From Neorhizobium sp. NCHU2750 (GTDB lineage Bacteria; Pseudomonadota; Alphaproteobacteria; Rhizobiales; Rhizobiaceae): DNA of 64,000 nt. Positions 37,611 to 46,718 of this stretch are shown piece by piece; within the stretch, counting starts at the first letter, position 1, and the number at the start of each line of letters is the position of its first letter. The translations under genes were made by a program, and so were the position numbers. The DNA lies in the NCBI RefSeq assembly GCF_003597675.1, contig NZ_CP030827.1, forward strand, positions 248,001-312,000, in the 5' to 3' direction. The notes beneath the pieces were generated by a model. It was not told the origin of the DNA. It did not search any database and saw only the letters and a program-made list of their open reading frames with translations.

Positions 37611-38139
37611 ACCGGGCAGGGCGGCCGTCGGGCAGGGCGTTGCCTGCGAAAGGCAGATCCAGCATGCGGCGGCCCAATACGGCATACCCGAAGGGATACT
37701 CTATTCCGTCGGGTTGACCGAGACCGGCCGCAAGGGCTCGCTCAGCCCTTACGCGCTGAATGTCGAAGGCAAGGCCTATTTCCCGGGTTCGCTGCAGGAG
37801 GCTTTTGCCCAGGTGGCAGCAGCCAGAGGGCAGGGTGCCAAGCTGATCGATATCGGCTGCATGCAAATCAATCTCATGTATCACGGCGAGAATTTTGCCT
37901 CGTTGCAGGATATGTTCGATCCGGCGCAAAACGTCGCCTATGCGGCGCGTTTTTTACGTGAGCTCTATGATCGGCACGAGACCTGGACGATGGCCGTTGC
38001 CCGCTATCATGCGGGTCCCAACAACAACCCTGCACAGCAGCAATATGTCTGCCGGGTGATCGCCAATCTCGTGGCGTCCGGCTATGGTCAATGGACCTCG
38101 GGTGCATCCGGATTTTGCGCCGGTGGAAACTGGCGATAA
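37543..38139 (+). CDS. Lytic transglycosylase, probable flagellar peptidoglycan hydrolase
   Basis: 198 residues from the ATG at 37543 (preceded by GGAGG), overlapping the fliK end by 68 bases. Signal peptide at the N-terminus. SLT family-1 motifs: catalytic glutamate in VGLTETGRKG, IDIGCMQINLMYH (GLMQI-like) and YHAGPN near the end. It probably opens the murein for rod passage, like SltF of Rhodobacter, since the FlgJ-like protein at 45099 has no hydrolase domain (inference). Confidence 0.85.
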   Translation: MKVWLRVTLSAALIVAPTTFISEPGRAAVGQGVACERQIQHAAAQYGIPEGILYSVGLTETGRKGSLSPYALNVEGKAYFPGSLQEAFAQVAAARGQGAKLIDIGCMQINLMYHGENFASLQDMFDPAQNVAYAARFLRELYDRHETWTMAVARYHAGPNNNPAQQQYVCRVIANLVASGYGQWTSGASGFCAGGNWR

Positions 38140-38161
38140 CAGTGTTTTTCGGCTTGACTCT

Positions 38162-39095
38162 GCTCCCGCCGCTGATTTGGCAACAATGAGGCGTGTCAAT
38201 TCGAACCTTCGTGTTTCGTCCGTGCAACACCCGATTCCAACAGGAAAGTTGTGGTGATTGGCCGATTGACCCACTAGATGTGGTGCAAATCGGACCGGCA
38301 TGGTTAATCAATTATTAATTAGTCCCTGCAATTTCCCATAATTGTGGCCGAGTCCCGCGATTCGTACTCATCGCATCAGCAAATGAACTGGCTGATTCGG
38401 AGATGGGTGAATGATCGTCGTGGTTGATGAGCGAGAGCTCGTGACGGAAGGCTATACATCCCTGTTCGGGCGCGAAGGCATTCCTTCCGCGGGCTTCGAT
38501 CCGGTCGAATTCGGTGAATGGGTCAACTCGGCAGCCGATGCCGATATCCGCGCCATCGAGGCCTTCCTCATCGGCCAGACCAAGAGCGCCTGCGATCTGC
38601 CCCGCGCGATCCGCGACCGCTCCACCGCCCCCGTCATCGCCGTCTCCGATCAGCCGTCGCTCGATGCGACGCTCGCCCTCTTCGATGCCGGCGTCGACGA
38701 TGTCGTCAGGAAGCCGGTTCATCCGCGCGAGATCCTTGCTCGCGCCGCTGCCATCCGCCGCCGGCTGCAGGCGATCTCCAACTACACCGATATCGGTTCG
38801 ATCCGGGTCTTCTCCGACGGTCGCGATCCCGAGATTGCCGGTGAAGTCTTCCCGCTGCCGCGCCGCGAGCGCCGCATTCTCGAATATCTGGTCGCCAACC
38901 GCGGCCGCCGCGTCTCCAAGGCACAGATCTTCTCGGCCATCTACGGCATCTTCGACGAGGACGTCGAGGAGAACGTCGTCGAAAGCCATATCAGCAAGCT
39001 GCGCAAGAAGCTCAGGAAGAAGCTCGGTGACGATCCGATCGATTCAAAGCGCTTCCTCGGTTACTGCATCGACTGGAATTGAGATCAACGGGGGC
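38162..39095 (+). repeat. Direct repeat copy 1 carrying rem1
   Basis: About 934 bases nearly identical to 52621-53554 (constant offset 14,459). By eye there are about a dozen mismatches: four in the 250-base leader, nine in the coding region. Similarity stops sharply on both sides. Confidence 0.92.
38411..39082 (+). CDS. rem: Rem motility regulator, copy 1
   Basis: 223 residues, OmpR-type. The N-terminal receiver-like domain keeps the acidic D6-E7 pair and the KP lysine (VRKPVHP), but no aspartate stands at the phosphoacceptor; the region reads IRAIEAFL, with E50 there instead. The C-terminal winged helix is intact ([30 protein letters not shown]). In Sinorhizobium, Rem is the class-IB activator of flagellar genes in exponential growth, under VisNR. 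A 271-base leader precedes it. It differs from copy 2 by A86 instead of T86. Confidence 0.93.
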   Translation: MIVVVDERELVTEGYTSLFGREGIPSAGFDPVEFGEWVNSAADADIRAIEAFLIGQTKSACDLPRAIRDRSTAPVIAVSDQPSLDATLALFDAGVDDVVRKPVHPREILARAAAIRRRLQAISNYTDIGSIRVFSDGRDPEIAGEVFPLPRRERRILEYLVANRGRRVSKAQIFSAIYGIFDEDVEENVVESHISKLRKKLRKKLGDDPIDSKRFLGYCIDWN

Positions 39096-39110
39096 CGACC
39101 CCGCGCCGAG

Positions 39111-39155
39111 CAAACGAAAACACCGCCCGATTTGATCGGGCGGTGTTTTCGTTTG
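39111..39155. terminator. Bidirectional terminator rem1 / DUF1217 gene
   Basis: Perfect 20-bp stem (39111-39130 and 39136-39155) with a 5-base loop; the arms have A-rich and T-rich ends (GAAAAC / GTTTTC), so it can stop both convergent transcripts. It lies just outside the repeat, so copy 2 of rem lacks it. Confidence 0.9.
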
Positions 39156-39234
39156 AATATGAGGGCACGGGCAGGGGAGGGCGCGATCACAACACCAGCG
39201 GGCTTACCCGATCGTCTGTCCCTGTACTTCGCGA

Positions 39235-41439
39235 TCAGCCGGAATTGAGCTGCGCGACAGCAAGCAGCGTGTCGGCGCTGATCGATGACGACGTCGTTCC
39301 CTGAAGGATATCGAGTGCGGGAGAGTCCGTTGTGCTGTTCTGGGTATCGTAGAGTGCGGTGAAGCGCTGGACGAGCGTTTCCACGTAGTCCGGGTCGCCA
39401 AGCTTGTCGAGGTCGATGAACTTCTCGACGGATGCCGCCTGCTTGTCCAGATCCTGGCTGGAGAAGTAGCTCGACAGGCTGAACGATGTCGTGAAGAATT
39501 GCAGAAGGGCCGTATCGCCGAGAATGTCGTAGGCGTTGGTGATGTCGGGTGCCTTGCGCTGGAAATACAGTGCAAGCCGGACGCCTTCGTTGGAATCGCC
39601 CTGTTCCTCTTCCATCGTCTGTTCGTAGTAATTGTTGACCGTCTTCAGCACGTCGCCACGCTGCTGAACGGTACCGAGCGTATCGGGAGTGAGATTGCCG
39701 TCGGAATCGAAGTTGAAGGACGCGACGATTTCCGCAAACTTGCTGTTGGACTGCTGGTTGACATAGCTGTCGGGGTCGTCGAGGTCGGAATCAAACATCT
39801 GCTTCCATTGATCCTCGGTGACGCTGTCGGGGTCAATGCCCTGGCTCTCAGCCAGAAAGTCGGTCAGGCGGGAATTGGAAACCAGCTGGTCGACATTGGT
39901 GATCGATTCCATCTGGGTCTTGTAATACTCGATCTCGTCATTGGCCGCATCCTTGGCATCGGTCTCTTCAGTGCCGTCGAGGAAGCGGGTCTTCTGGCTC
40001 AGATATTCGTTGGCATAGTCGGCTGTAACATGCTCCGACTGTGCCAGAAGGGGCGTGGTCGCATTGCCGTCGCTGTCAAAATTGAAAGCCTTGGCGAGCT
40101 CGACATAGCGGTCATCGCCCAACTGGTTGACGTAGCTCTTCTTGTCATCGACGTCGCTCTCGAGCACCTTGCGCAGCTTGGCGGTGGATACGTCGTCAGG
40201 ATCTATGCCATATGCGCGCAGCGCCACGTCCCATATTTCCGTGGTGCCGTTATTGTTTTCGTCGTCGTCATCGGCGTTGGAGGTCAGGAAGTCGTCGACG
40301 CTGGTTACGTTGGCGATCCGCGTCGTGTAGTTGGACACGGCGTCGCTGACCGCATCGGCCTGGTCGCCCTGAAAGTTGGTCTTGTACATGGATGCCAGAC
40401 TGCTGATCTGATCGGCATTCTGCGCCGTGTCGCCATCGGCAAGCGTGTCGTCCGACTGGAAATTGAAATAGTCCAGCAGTTTCGTGTTGCCGATCGTTTC
40501 GGCGAAGGTCTGGCTGTACATCATGCTCGCCACGCTCGATGCCAACATGGTATCGCGCAGGCCGAATGCGGTCTGTACGTAGTCGAGCATGCGCGGGTCG
40601 TTGGTGATGTCGGTAGCGCTGGTCGCCTCGGCGACGTGCTTTTCCCAGTATTCCTGATTTGCCTGGGTGAGCAGGTTCGAAGGGTAGGTGGACTGGGTGT
40701 AGATGTAGTCCAGCCGCAGATCGTCCGTCTGGTCGGAGGTCTGTGCGGTTTCGCCGTCCGCCACGGTGCCGTCGCTCTGGAAGTTGAAGGCTTCCGCCAG
40801 CTGCTTCCAGGAATCGCTGCTGGCCTTGTTGGCCACGCTGTCCGGGTCGTCGAGATCGCTGGTCAGGACCTGTTTCAGATAGCTCTTGGACGTATAGGTG
40901 GCATCAAGGCCAAAGGCATTGAGAACATAGGTTCTCATCTCGTCATTGTTGACGAGGTCGTCGACATTGTCGACCTTGCCGATATTGGCGTTGAAGTACG
41001 AAACCTCGGACTGGATGTTGGTCACTTCGCTATCGAACGAGTCCTGATAGGCGGTCGTCACCGTGTCGGCCTGCGCGGTCGTCTGGGCGACCTTGGTATC
41101 GCCGGAGAAGTTGTAGGCCTTCGCGAAATCGGCGTACCGGCTGTCGGTCAGCGAGTTGGCAAAGCTCGAAGAATCGTTGGGATCGCTCTCCAGGACCTTC
41201 TTCATGAAGGCCTTGGCATAGGTCATGTCCTCGAGGCCGTAGGCCTTCATCGCATAGGAGAACAGCCGGTAGTCGTCGACGAAATCGTCGGCATTGGTGA
41301 TCTTGCCGATATTGGCTTCGTAATAGGCGGTATCGCTCGATACGGTGCTTTCGCTTGCCACACGCGACAGGGACGTCTTCATGTCCCGGTTGACGATGAG
41401 ATAGCTCGTATATGTGGAAAGGGTCGACGTCGTCGTCAT
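39235..41439 (-). CDS. DUF1217 repeat protein
   Basis: 734 residues from the ATG at 41439 (MTTTSTLSTYTSYLIVNRD). It consists of about five DUF1217-type modules of 120-150 residues, each with a YY/YF..NI..I..VDDLV.. start, a helix ending AYGLD or similar, a ...VLESD.DD..S.. link, and an FNFDSDGN-type end. Very acidic, no cysteine, no Sec signal. DUF1217 proteins sit in flagellar loci across alphaproteobacteria; an exported flagellum-associated role is plausible but unproved. Only gene on this strand between rem1 and flhA. Confidence 0.85.
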   Translation of the reverse strand: MTTTSTLSTYTSYLIVNRDMKTSLSRVASESTVSSDTAYYEANIGKITNADDFVDDYRLFSYAMKAYGLEDMTYAKAFMKKVLESDPNDSSSFANSLTDSRYADFAKAYNFSGDTKVAQTTAQADTVTTAYQDSFDSEVTNIQSEVSYFNANIGKVDNVDDLVNNDEMRTYVLNAFGLDATYTSKSYLKQVLTSDLDDPDSVANKASSDSWKQLAEAFNFQSDGTVADGETAQTSDQTDDLRLDYIYTQSTYPSNLLTQANQEYWEKHVAEATSATDITNDPRMLDYVQTAFGLRDTMLASSVASMMYSQTFAETIGNTKLLDYFNFQSDDTLADGDTAQNADQISSLASMYKTNFQGDQADAVSDAVSNYTTRIANVTSVDDFLTSNADDDDENNNGTTEIWDVALRAYGIDPDDVSTAKLRKVLESDVDDKKSYVNQLGDDRYVELAKAFNFDSDGNATTPLLAQSEHVTADYANEYLSQKTRFLDGTEETDAKDAANDEIEYYKTQMESITNVDQLVSNSRLTDFLAESQGIDPDSVTEDQWKQMFDSDLDDPDSYVNQQSNSKFAEIVASFNFDSDGNLTPDTLGTVQQRGDVLKTVNNYYEQTMEEEQGDSNEGVRLALYFQRKAPDITNAYDILGDTALLQFFTTSFSLSSYFSSQDLDKQAASVEKFIDLDKLGDPDYVETLVQRFTALYDTQNSTTDSPALDILQGTTSSSISADTLLAVAQLNSG

Positions 41440-41794
41440 TGCGATGGAGGCCTCTTGCTTGCTACAGCGGCCTTCATCATGGCCTAGCCTTGCGCAACCA
41501 TCGCGCACAATTTCACACAGCCGGTCAGCTGCACATTGTGATAATTCGTCGATTCTATATCAAAATCGTCGATTTGTCACCCCTGCAGCTGATGCATGGT
41601 GTCTGAGGTCTTGCTCGGCAACAGGATCGGGGCGGTGCGGCCTTTGCCGCGGTCACTCTCACGCAAGCTTCGTTTCCTAGATTTTCGCCAAATCGGTCTG
41701 TCGTCGGATGTTGCGATGGCCGCCGGTGTCGAAGGAAGTTGCAAGCGAAAGCGCCTCTGGCGGTTTCCGAATCTCATGACGAGACGGAGCAGAA
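41440..41794. promoter_or_regulatory. Divergent region DUF1217 gene / flhA
   Basis: 355 bases with an AT-rich patch at about 41535-41575. It should hold promoters for both genes. No small gene supported. Confidence 0.45.
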
Positions 41795-43885
41795 ATGGCC
41801 ACCCCTCCTAGCATTTTGCCGCTGCCGAAAGTGTCCGCGCGTGGACGCGATGTCGGGTTCGCCATCGGCATTGTCGCCATCCTGTGCATTCTGTTCCTGC
41901 CCATTCCGGTCATTTTCATCGATATCGGCCTGGCCTTCTCGATCGCGCTGTCGGTGCTGATCCTCATGGTCGCGCTGTGGATCCAGCGCCCTCTCGATTT
42001 CTCGTCATTCCCGACCATCCTGCTGATCGCGACAATGATCCGCCTGTCGCTCAACATCGCCACCACGCGTGCCATCCTCTCGCATGGCCATGAGGGTCAT
42101 AACGCTGCCGGCGGCGTCATTTCCGGCTTCTCCAGCCTCATCATGTCTGGTGACTTCGTCATCGGTCTGATCGTCTTCCTGATCCTCATCGTCGTCAACT
42201 TCATCGTCATCACCAAGGGTGCGACCCGTATCGCGGAAGTCGGCGCCCGCTTCACCCTCGACGCCATTCCCGGCAAGCAGATGTCGATCGACGCCGACCT
42301 GTCGGCCGGCACGATCGACGAGAAGGAAGCGCAGCGCCGCCGCAAGGAGCTGGAAGAGGAAAGTTCCTTTTACGGCGCGATGGACGGTGCTTCGAAATTC
42401 GTCCGCGGCGATGCGGTCGCCGGCCTGCTGATCACCGCCATCAACGTCTTCGGCGGCATCATCATCGGTTACTTCCGTCATGGCATGGAAATCGGTCAGG
42501 CTGCCGACGTCTTCGTCAAGCTGTCCGTCGGTGACGGTATCGTCTCGCAGATCCCGGCGCTGATCGTTTCGCTCGCGGCCGGCCTGATCGTCACGCGCGG
42601 CGGCAACCAGGGTTCCACGGACGCGGCCGTCATCGGCCAGCTCAGCGGCTACCCGAAGGCCATGTCGGTCGCTGCCGGCCTGATGTTCATCCTCGGCCTT
42701 GTTCCGGGCCTGCCTTTCCTGCCCTTCACGGGCCTTGCTCTTCTGCTGGCAGCCGGCGGCTGGTTCATTCCCCGCCAGATCGAAGCCCAGAACAAGGTTC
42801 TGCGCGAGGAAGAGGAAAAGAAGGCTGTCCGCACCCAGGAGGTCGAGCGCGACACCGTCAAGAACGCCCTGCGCACCACGGAAATCGAACTGGCACTTGG
42901 CAAGCTCGTCTCGCCGCGCCTTCTCGGCGCGCATCAGGAACTGGCTTTCCGCGTCAGCAAGATGCGCAAGAAGTTTGCCGTCCAGTATGGCTTCGTCGTG
43001 CCCGAGATCAAGGTGACCGACGATATCGCCATTCCCGACAAGTCCTACCAGATCCGTATCCATGGCACGACTGTTGCCGCAAGCACGCTTCGCGTCGGCG
43101 AAGTGCTGGTCATCACCGGCAAGCGCCACAAGCCGTCGGTACCCGGTGACGAGGTTCGCGAACCCGCTTTCGGCATGCCGGCGGTTTCAGTCCTCGAACA
43201 TTTCGTCGACGACCTGAAGCGCGAGGGCTTCCACCCGATCGACAATATTTCTGCGCTTTTGACCCATGTCAGCGAGGTCATCCGCAACAACCTGCCTTCG
43301 CTTCTGTCGTTCAAGGACGTCAAGATCCTGATCGACCGGCTGGATCCGGAATACAAGAAGCTCGCCGACGAGATCTGCTCGTCGCACATGTCCTATTCCG
43401 GCCTGCAGGCCATCCTGAAATTGCTGCTGGCCGAGCGCGTCTCCATCCGCAACCTGCACCTCATCCTCGAAGCAGTGGCCGAACTCGCGCCACATCTGAA
43501 GAAGGCCGAGCAGATCGTCGAGCATGTCCGTGTCCGCATGGCGCAGCAGATCTGCGGCGACCTTTCCGACAATGGCGTGCTGCGCGTCGTGCGAATCGGT
43601 ACCAAGTGGGATCTCATCTTCCAGCAGGCGCTCAAGCGCGATGCCAAGGGTGATGTGATTGAATTCGACATCGATCCACGCAATCTTGAAGAGTTCAGCA
43701 ACGAGGCAAGCAAGGTTATCCGTGAATTCATGGACGAGGGCCTGCCTTTTGTACTTGTGACCCTGCCCGAAACGCGCTCCTATGTCCGCATGATCACCGA
43801 GCGGCTGTTTGCGACGCTGCCGGTTCTGTCTCACGTCGAATTGGCGAAAGGCACGGAAATCAAGATACTCGGTTCGATTTCATGA
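41795..43885 (+). CDS. flhA: FlhA export gate protein
   Basis: 696 residues. N-terminal eight-helix membrane half (to about 330) includes the conserved FHIPEP-like loop ([29 protein letters not shown]), then the cytoplasmic ring-forming domain that docks chaperone-substrate complexes. Full length. fliR overlaps its end by 4 bases. In Sinorhizobium flhA directly follows fliQ; here they are 15 kb apart and in reversed block order. Confidence 0.96.
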   Translation: MATPPSILPLPKVSARGRDVGFAIGIVAILCILFLPIPVIFIDIGLAFSIALSVLILMVALWIQRPLDFSSFPTILLIATMIRLSLNIATTRAILSHGHEGHNAAGGVISGFSSLIMSGDFVIGLIVFLILIVVNFIVITKGATRIAEVGARFTLDAIPGKQMSIDADLSAGTIDEKEAQRRRKELEEESSFYGAMDGASKFVRGDAVAGLLITAINVFGGIIIGYFRHGMEIGQAADVFVKLSVGDGIVSQIPALIVSLAAGLIVTRGGNQGSTDAAVIGQLSGYPKAMSVAAGLMFILGLVPGLPFLPFTGLALLLAAGGWFIPRQIEAQNKVLREEEEKKAVRTQEVERDTVKNALRTTEIELALGKLVSPRLLGAHQELAFRVSKMRKKFAVQYGFVVPEIKVTDDIAIPDKSYQIRIHGTTVAASTLRVGEVLVITGKRHKPSVPGDEVREPAFGMPAVSVLEHFVDDLKREGFHPIDNISALLTHVSEVIRNNLPSLLSFKDVKILIDRLDPEYKKLADEICSSHMSYSGLQAILKLLLAERVSIRNLHLILEAVAELAPHLKKAEQIVEHVRVRMAQQICGDLSDNGVLRVVRIGTKWDLIFQQALKRDAKGDVIEFDIDPRNLEEFSNEASKVIREFMDEGLPFVLVTLPETRSYVRMITERLFATLPVLSHVELAKGTEIKILGSIS

Positions 43886-44634
43886 TCCCCGATCCACAGG
43901 GCGCCGTCATGGCGCTTTTCCTGGCATTCTGCCGTATTGGCGGTTGCCTGATGGTCATGCCGGGGTTTTCCTCTGCAAGACTGCCGATGCAGATAAGGCT
44001 TTTCATAGCGCTGGCGTTATCGCTGGCGCTTTTGCCCATGTTCTGGGACACGCTCTATCCGCCCGCAACGGCCGCGCCCGAAGTCTACCTGGTGACGATT
44101 TTTTCCGAAACGATAACCGGTGTGGTTTTCGGCATGGTGGCGCGCATCTATTCGCTCGGCATTCAGTTTGCCGGCTCCATCATGAGCATGGCGATCGCTT
44201 TCAACTCGAGCCCGACCGGCGACATATTCGAAGACAGTTCGGATAACAACCTGACCAGCCTTCTGCAGACCGGGGCACTGTTCGTGCTCTTCATCCTCGA
44301 TTTCCATCATTACATGATCAAGGCGGTGGCGGAATCCTACACGACAATACCGGTCGGGACGCTGGTTGGTGCGCAGAAATCCCTTATCAGTGTGACCGAT
44401 GCCCTTGCGGCGACCTTCAAGATCATGTTGCGGCTGGCGAGCCCTTTCATCCTCTATGGCATGCTGTTCAACGTCGTCGTCGGCATGATCAACAAGCTCG
44501 CGCCGCAGATCCCTCTCTACTTCATTTCCACGCCCTATGCGCTCGCCGGCGGCATATTGCTCGTCTACTTCACGATCGCTGCGCTGCTCGACCAGTTCGC
44601 CGACGGCTTCTTCGTCATCTTCAACGCCCTATAG
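43882..44634 (+). CDS. fliR: FliR export gate protein
   Basis: 250 residues with about six membrane helices; [25 protein letters not shown] at the start and AFNSSPTGD in the middle are FliR features. Completes the FliP-FliQ-FliR gate. It overlaps flhA, and the FliJ-like gene starts 10 bases after. Confidence 0.94.
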   Translation: MIPDPQGAVMALFLAFCRIGGCLMVMPGFSSARLPMQIRLFIALALSLALLPMFWDTLYPPATAAPEVYLVTIFSETITGVVFGMVARIYSLGIQFAGSIMSMAIAFNSSPTGDIFEDSSDNNLTSLLQTGALFVLFILDFHHYMIKAVAESYTTIPVGTLVGAQKSLISVTDALAATFKIMLRLASPFILYGMLFNVVVGMINKLAPQIPLYFISTPYALAGGILLVYFTIAALLDQFADGFFVIFNAL

Positions 44635-44644
44635 AGGATCGACA

Positions 44645-45055
44645 ATGGCGGACATGGACCGATCGAAAAAACTCAAGCGGCTGGTTTCGGTCCAGCGGCA
44701 CATGGAAAAGATCATCGAGAACGATCTGGCGATCATCGTTCGCCAGCGCGATGAAGTCGCCGCTGCCATGGATCTCACGGCCAGCGTGATGACGTCGCTC
44801 GATCCCATTCATCGGGGGCTGTCGCGACACTATCTCGGCCGGTTCTCGCGTCTATCGGCCGAGGAACGCCAGCTGGCGGCGTCGCGCAAGGCGCAGGAAA
44901 CGCGTCTGGCGAGGGAACGCAGCAAGGGCGACCGGCTGGAGGAGCGCCGCAAGGAGGCGGCCGAGCAGGAGCAGCGTGCTCGTGAGGATGAGGCGGTCTA
45001 TAATCTGCTGGAGATGACGATCACCTTGAAGGACGCCAGCTTCCAGCAAGGTTAG
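44645..45055 (+). CDS. FliJ-like coiled-coil protein (cryptic FliJ candidate)
   Basis: 136 residues from the ATG at 44645 (MADMDRSKKLKRLVSVQRHME). Almost entirely helical with Arg/Glu/Gln-rich heptads and no signal or membrane segment. The opening LKRLVSVQRHMEKII pattern, length and charge match FliJ, the stalk protein in the FliI ring. Its place just after fliR supports an export role. No other FliJ is visible. Sequence similarity among FliJ proteins is weak, so this stays a candidate. Confidence 0.6.
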   Translation: MADMDRSKKLKRLVSVQRHMEKIIENDLAIIVRQRDEVAAAMDLTASVMTSLDPIHRGLSRHYLGRFSRLSAEERQLAASRKAQETRLARERSKGDRLEERRKEAAEQEQRAREDEAVYNLLEMTITLKDASFQQG

Positions 45056-45098
45056 CCTGCGAGAATCGGCTTCGTTTTTTAGCAAAGAGGAAAACGAA

Positions 45099-45665
45099 GT
45101 GGCTATATCTCCTCCCAGCGATCTTGTGCTCGACGTCGTCAAGGCGGCCGATCCGGACAGCATGATGGCAGCCCGTGACAAGTTGCGCACTGCCAGCGCC
45201 AGTAACCAGGCTGCCGTCCTGACTGCCAGCAATGATGGTTTTGCATCGATGCTGGGCTCCACCGGAAGCGATACGATGAAGGCCGGTCTCGGCAATGCCC
45301 ATCACGGCTCGACCGAGAAGATCCCGGAAACCTACCGTAAGTTCGAAGCCAGCATCCTGTCGACCTTCTTCAAGGAGATGATGCCGAAGGATAGCGAGGC
45401 GGTCTACGGCAAGGGTACGGCGGGTGACTTCTGGAAGGGCATGATGGCCGAGCAGATGGCCGATTCCGTTTCGAAGCAGGGCGGCCTGGGCATTGCCCAG
45501 CAGGTTTTCCAGCAGGCCCTGAACAAGCAGAAGCTCGAGGCGCCGACTGCAACGCCGGATCAGAAGAACCACGATATGGCCCTTAACATGATCACCGACA
45601 TCGAGCGTCGTGCGCTGATCTCGCCGCAGACGGGCACCGACAAGACAGATAACGACGCGGCCTGA
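45099..45665 (+). CDS. flgJ: FlgJ-like rod-cap protein (rod-binding domain only)
   Basis: 188 residues. The rod-binding domain is visible at about 80-150: YRKFEASILSTFFKEMMPKDSEAVYGKGTAGDFWKGMMAEQMADSVSKQGGLGIA. No muramidase domain follows, unlike enterobacterial FlgJ; alphaproteobacteria commonly use a separate transglycosylase (see 37543). 43 bases after the FliJ-like gene. Confidence 0.82.
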   Translation: MAISPPSDLVLDVVKAADPDSMMAARDKLRTASASNQAAVLTASNDGFASMLGSTGSDTMKAGLGNAHHGSTEKIPETYRKFEASILSTFFKEMMPKDSEAVYGKGTAGDFWKGMMAEQMADSVSKQGGLGIAQQVFQQALNKQKLEAPTATPDQKNHDMALNMITDIERRALISPQTGTDKTDNDAA

Positions 45666-45694
45666 TCAGGGCGGGGGCGAGGGAGAATAGTCCT

Positions 45695-46063
45695 ATGGAA
45701 GTCATCAATAGCGAATACCGTATCAGGGCGGTTCTCGGTCGTCTCGATGTGATCATCGAAAACGAGAACCAGCGGATCGGCACGGATCCGGATTTCGACT
45801 TCAAACTGTCGAATGCACACAAGAGCCGTTGCCTTTACGAGTTGACGATGTTGTTCCGCAACAGCGACCGCAACGAGATTACGTCTGCCCATGTTGAACA
45901 GCTGCACGCGCTGAAGGCCAAGCTCAAGCTGAACGAGCGTCGCGTCGAAGCCCATATGCGCGCCGTGCGCGCAGTAACCGAGCTTCTGAAGAATGCGGTG
46001 CGCAGTGCCGACGATGACGGCACCTACTCGCAGCAGCAGTTCATGGTCCGGGCCGGTAAATGA
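45695..46063 (+). CDS. FlgN-like export chaperone candidate
   Basis: 122 residues, all-helical and soluble. It has a central HKSRCLYELTML and a C-terminal amphipathic helix (LKLNERRVEAHMRAVRAVTELL) typical of FlgN, which guards the hook-junction proteins FlgK and FlgL before export. It overlaps the next gene by 4 bases. Assignment rests on size, helices and context. Confidence 0.55.
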   Translation: MEVINSEYRIRAVLGRLDVIIENENQRIGTDPDFDFKLSNAHKSRCLYELTMLFRNSDRNEITSAHVEQLHALKAKLKLNERRVEAHMRAVRAVTELLKNAVRSADDDGTYSQQQFMVRAGK

Positions 46064-46605
46064 TCAAGCTCGTCCTGATCGGCATCTGGGTCTGCATCAT
46101 CTCGCTCGGCGGGGTCTATGCAGCGGTTACCCTGGCAGGCGGCGGTGCAGAAGTCGCCTCTGCCAAGCAGGAGGTGCCGCCGACTTATGTCCCCGGCGAA
46201 GTTCTCAGCATTCCGGTCATTTCCGGCGGTGATGTGAGCGGCTATTTCCTCGCCAAGGTCTCGGTGATGGTCGATCAGGAAAAGGCGGCAAAGACGCATA
46301 TTCCGATGGCGCCCTACATCACCGACGAGCTTTATACGGTGCTGGTCGGCGACAAGCTGATCGACCTGCCGAAGGCGGGGCAGATCGATGTCGAAGGGCT
46401 GCGCACTAGGATCAAGACCGATCTCAACGCCAAGGCCAAGGAAGAGCTGGTAACCTCCGTCATCTTCGAACAGCTGGATTACATCTCCAAGGCGGATGCG
46501 GCCGGCAAGTCGAGCCAGCGGCCGCCGATGAAGAAGATCATTGCGCCGGAGCCGGCTCCGGCCGGTGCGGCTGACGGCAAGGGCGGTTCGGCCCCGTCGC
46601 ACTGA
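46060..46605 (+). CDS. FliL-like single-span membrane protein (second copy)
   Basis: 181 residues. N-terminal membrane helix (LVLIGIWVCIISLGGVYAAV), then a periplasmic domain with a FliL/SPFH-like outline: GYFLAKVSVMVDQEKA, a helix PYITDELYTVL, then VEGLRTRIKTDLNAKAKEELVTSVIFEQLDYI, matching the FliL LR..L...LN..L..G.V..V.F..... pattern. A Pro/Ala-rich tail ends it. It is distinct from the true FliL at 22981. It may tune the stator, but that is inference. Confidence 0.6.
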   Translation: MIKLVLIGIWVCIISLGGVYAAVTLAGGGAEVASAKQEVPPTYVPGEVLSIPVISGGDVSGYFLAKVSVMVDQEKAAKTHIPMAPYITDELYTVLVGDKLIDLPKAGQIDVEGLRTRIKTDLNAKAKEELVTSVIFEQLDYISKADAAGKSSQRPPMKKIIAPEPAPAGAADGKGGSAPSH

Positions 46606-46718
46606 TGCGACAGCTGTTCTGGCTGCGCCGGCGGCCAGGACCTCGGAAAAAGCCCGGCATCGTAGCAACAGCAGACTGCCTTGCGGTGTGCGCCAACAAC
46701 TCTCAAGCGGTTCCAGCC

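Noticed and set aside
39499..41487. 662-codon rightward ORF opposite the DUF1217 gene.
   Set aside because: Shadow frame, Val/Gly/Ile-rich with no recognisable domain; the leftward frame shows five protein modules.
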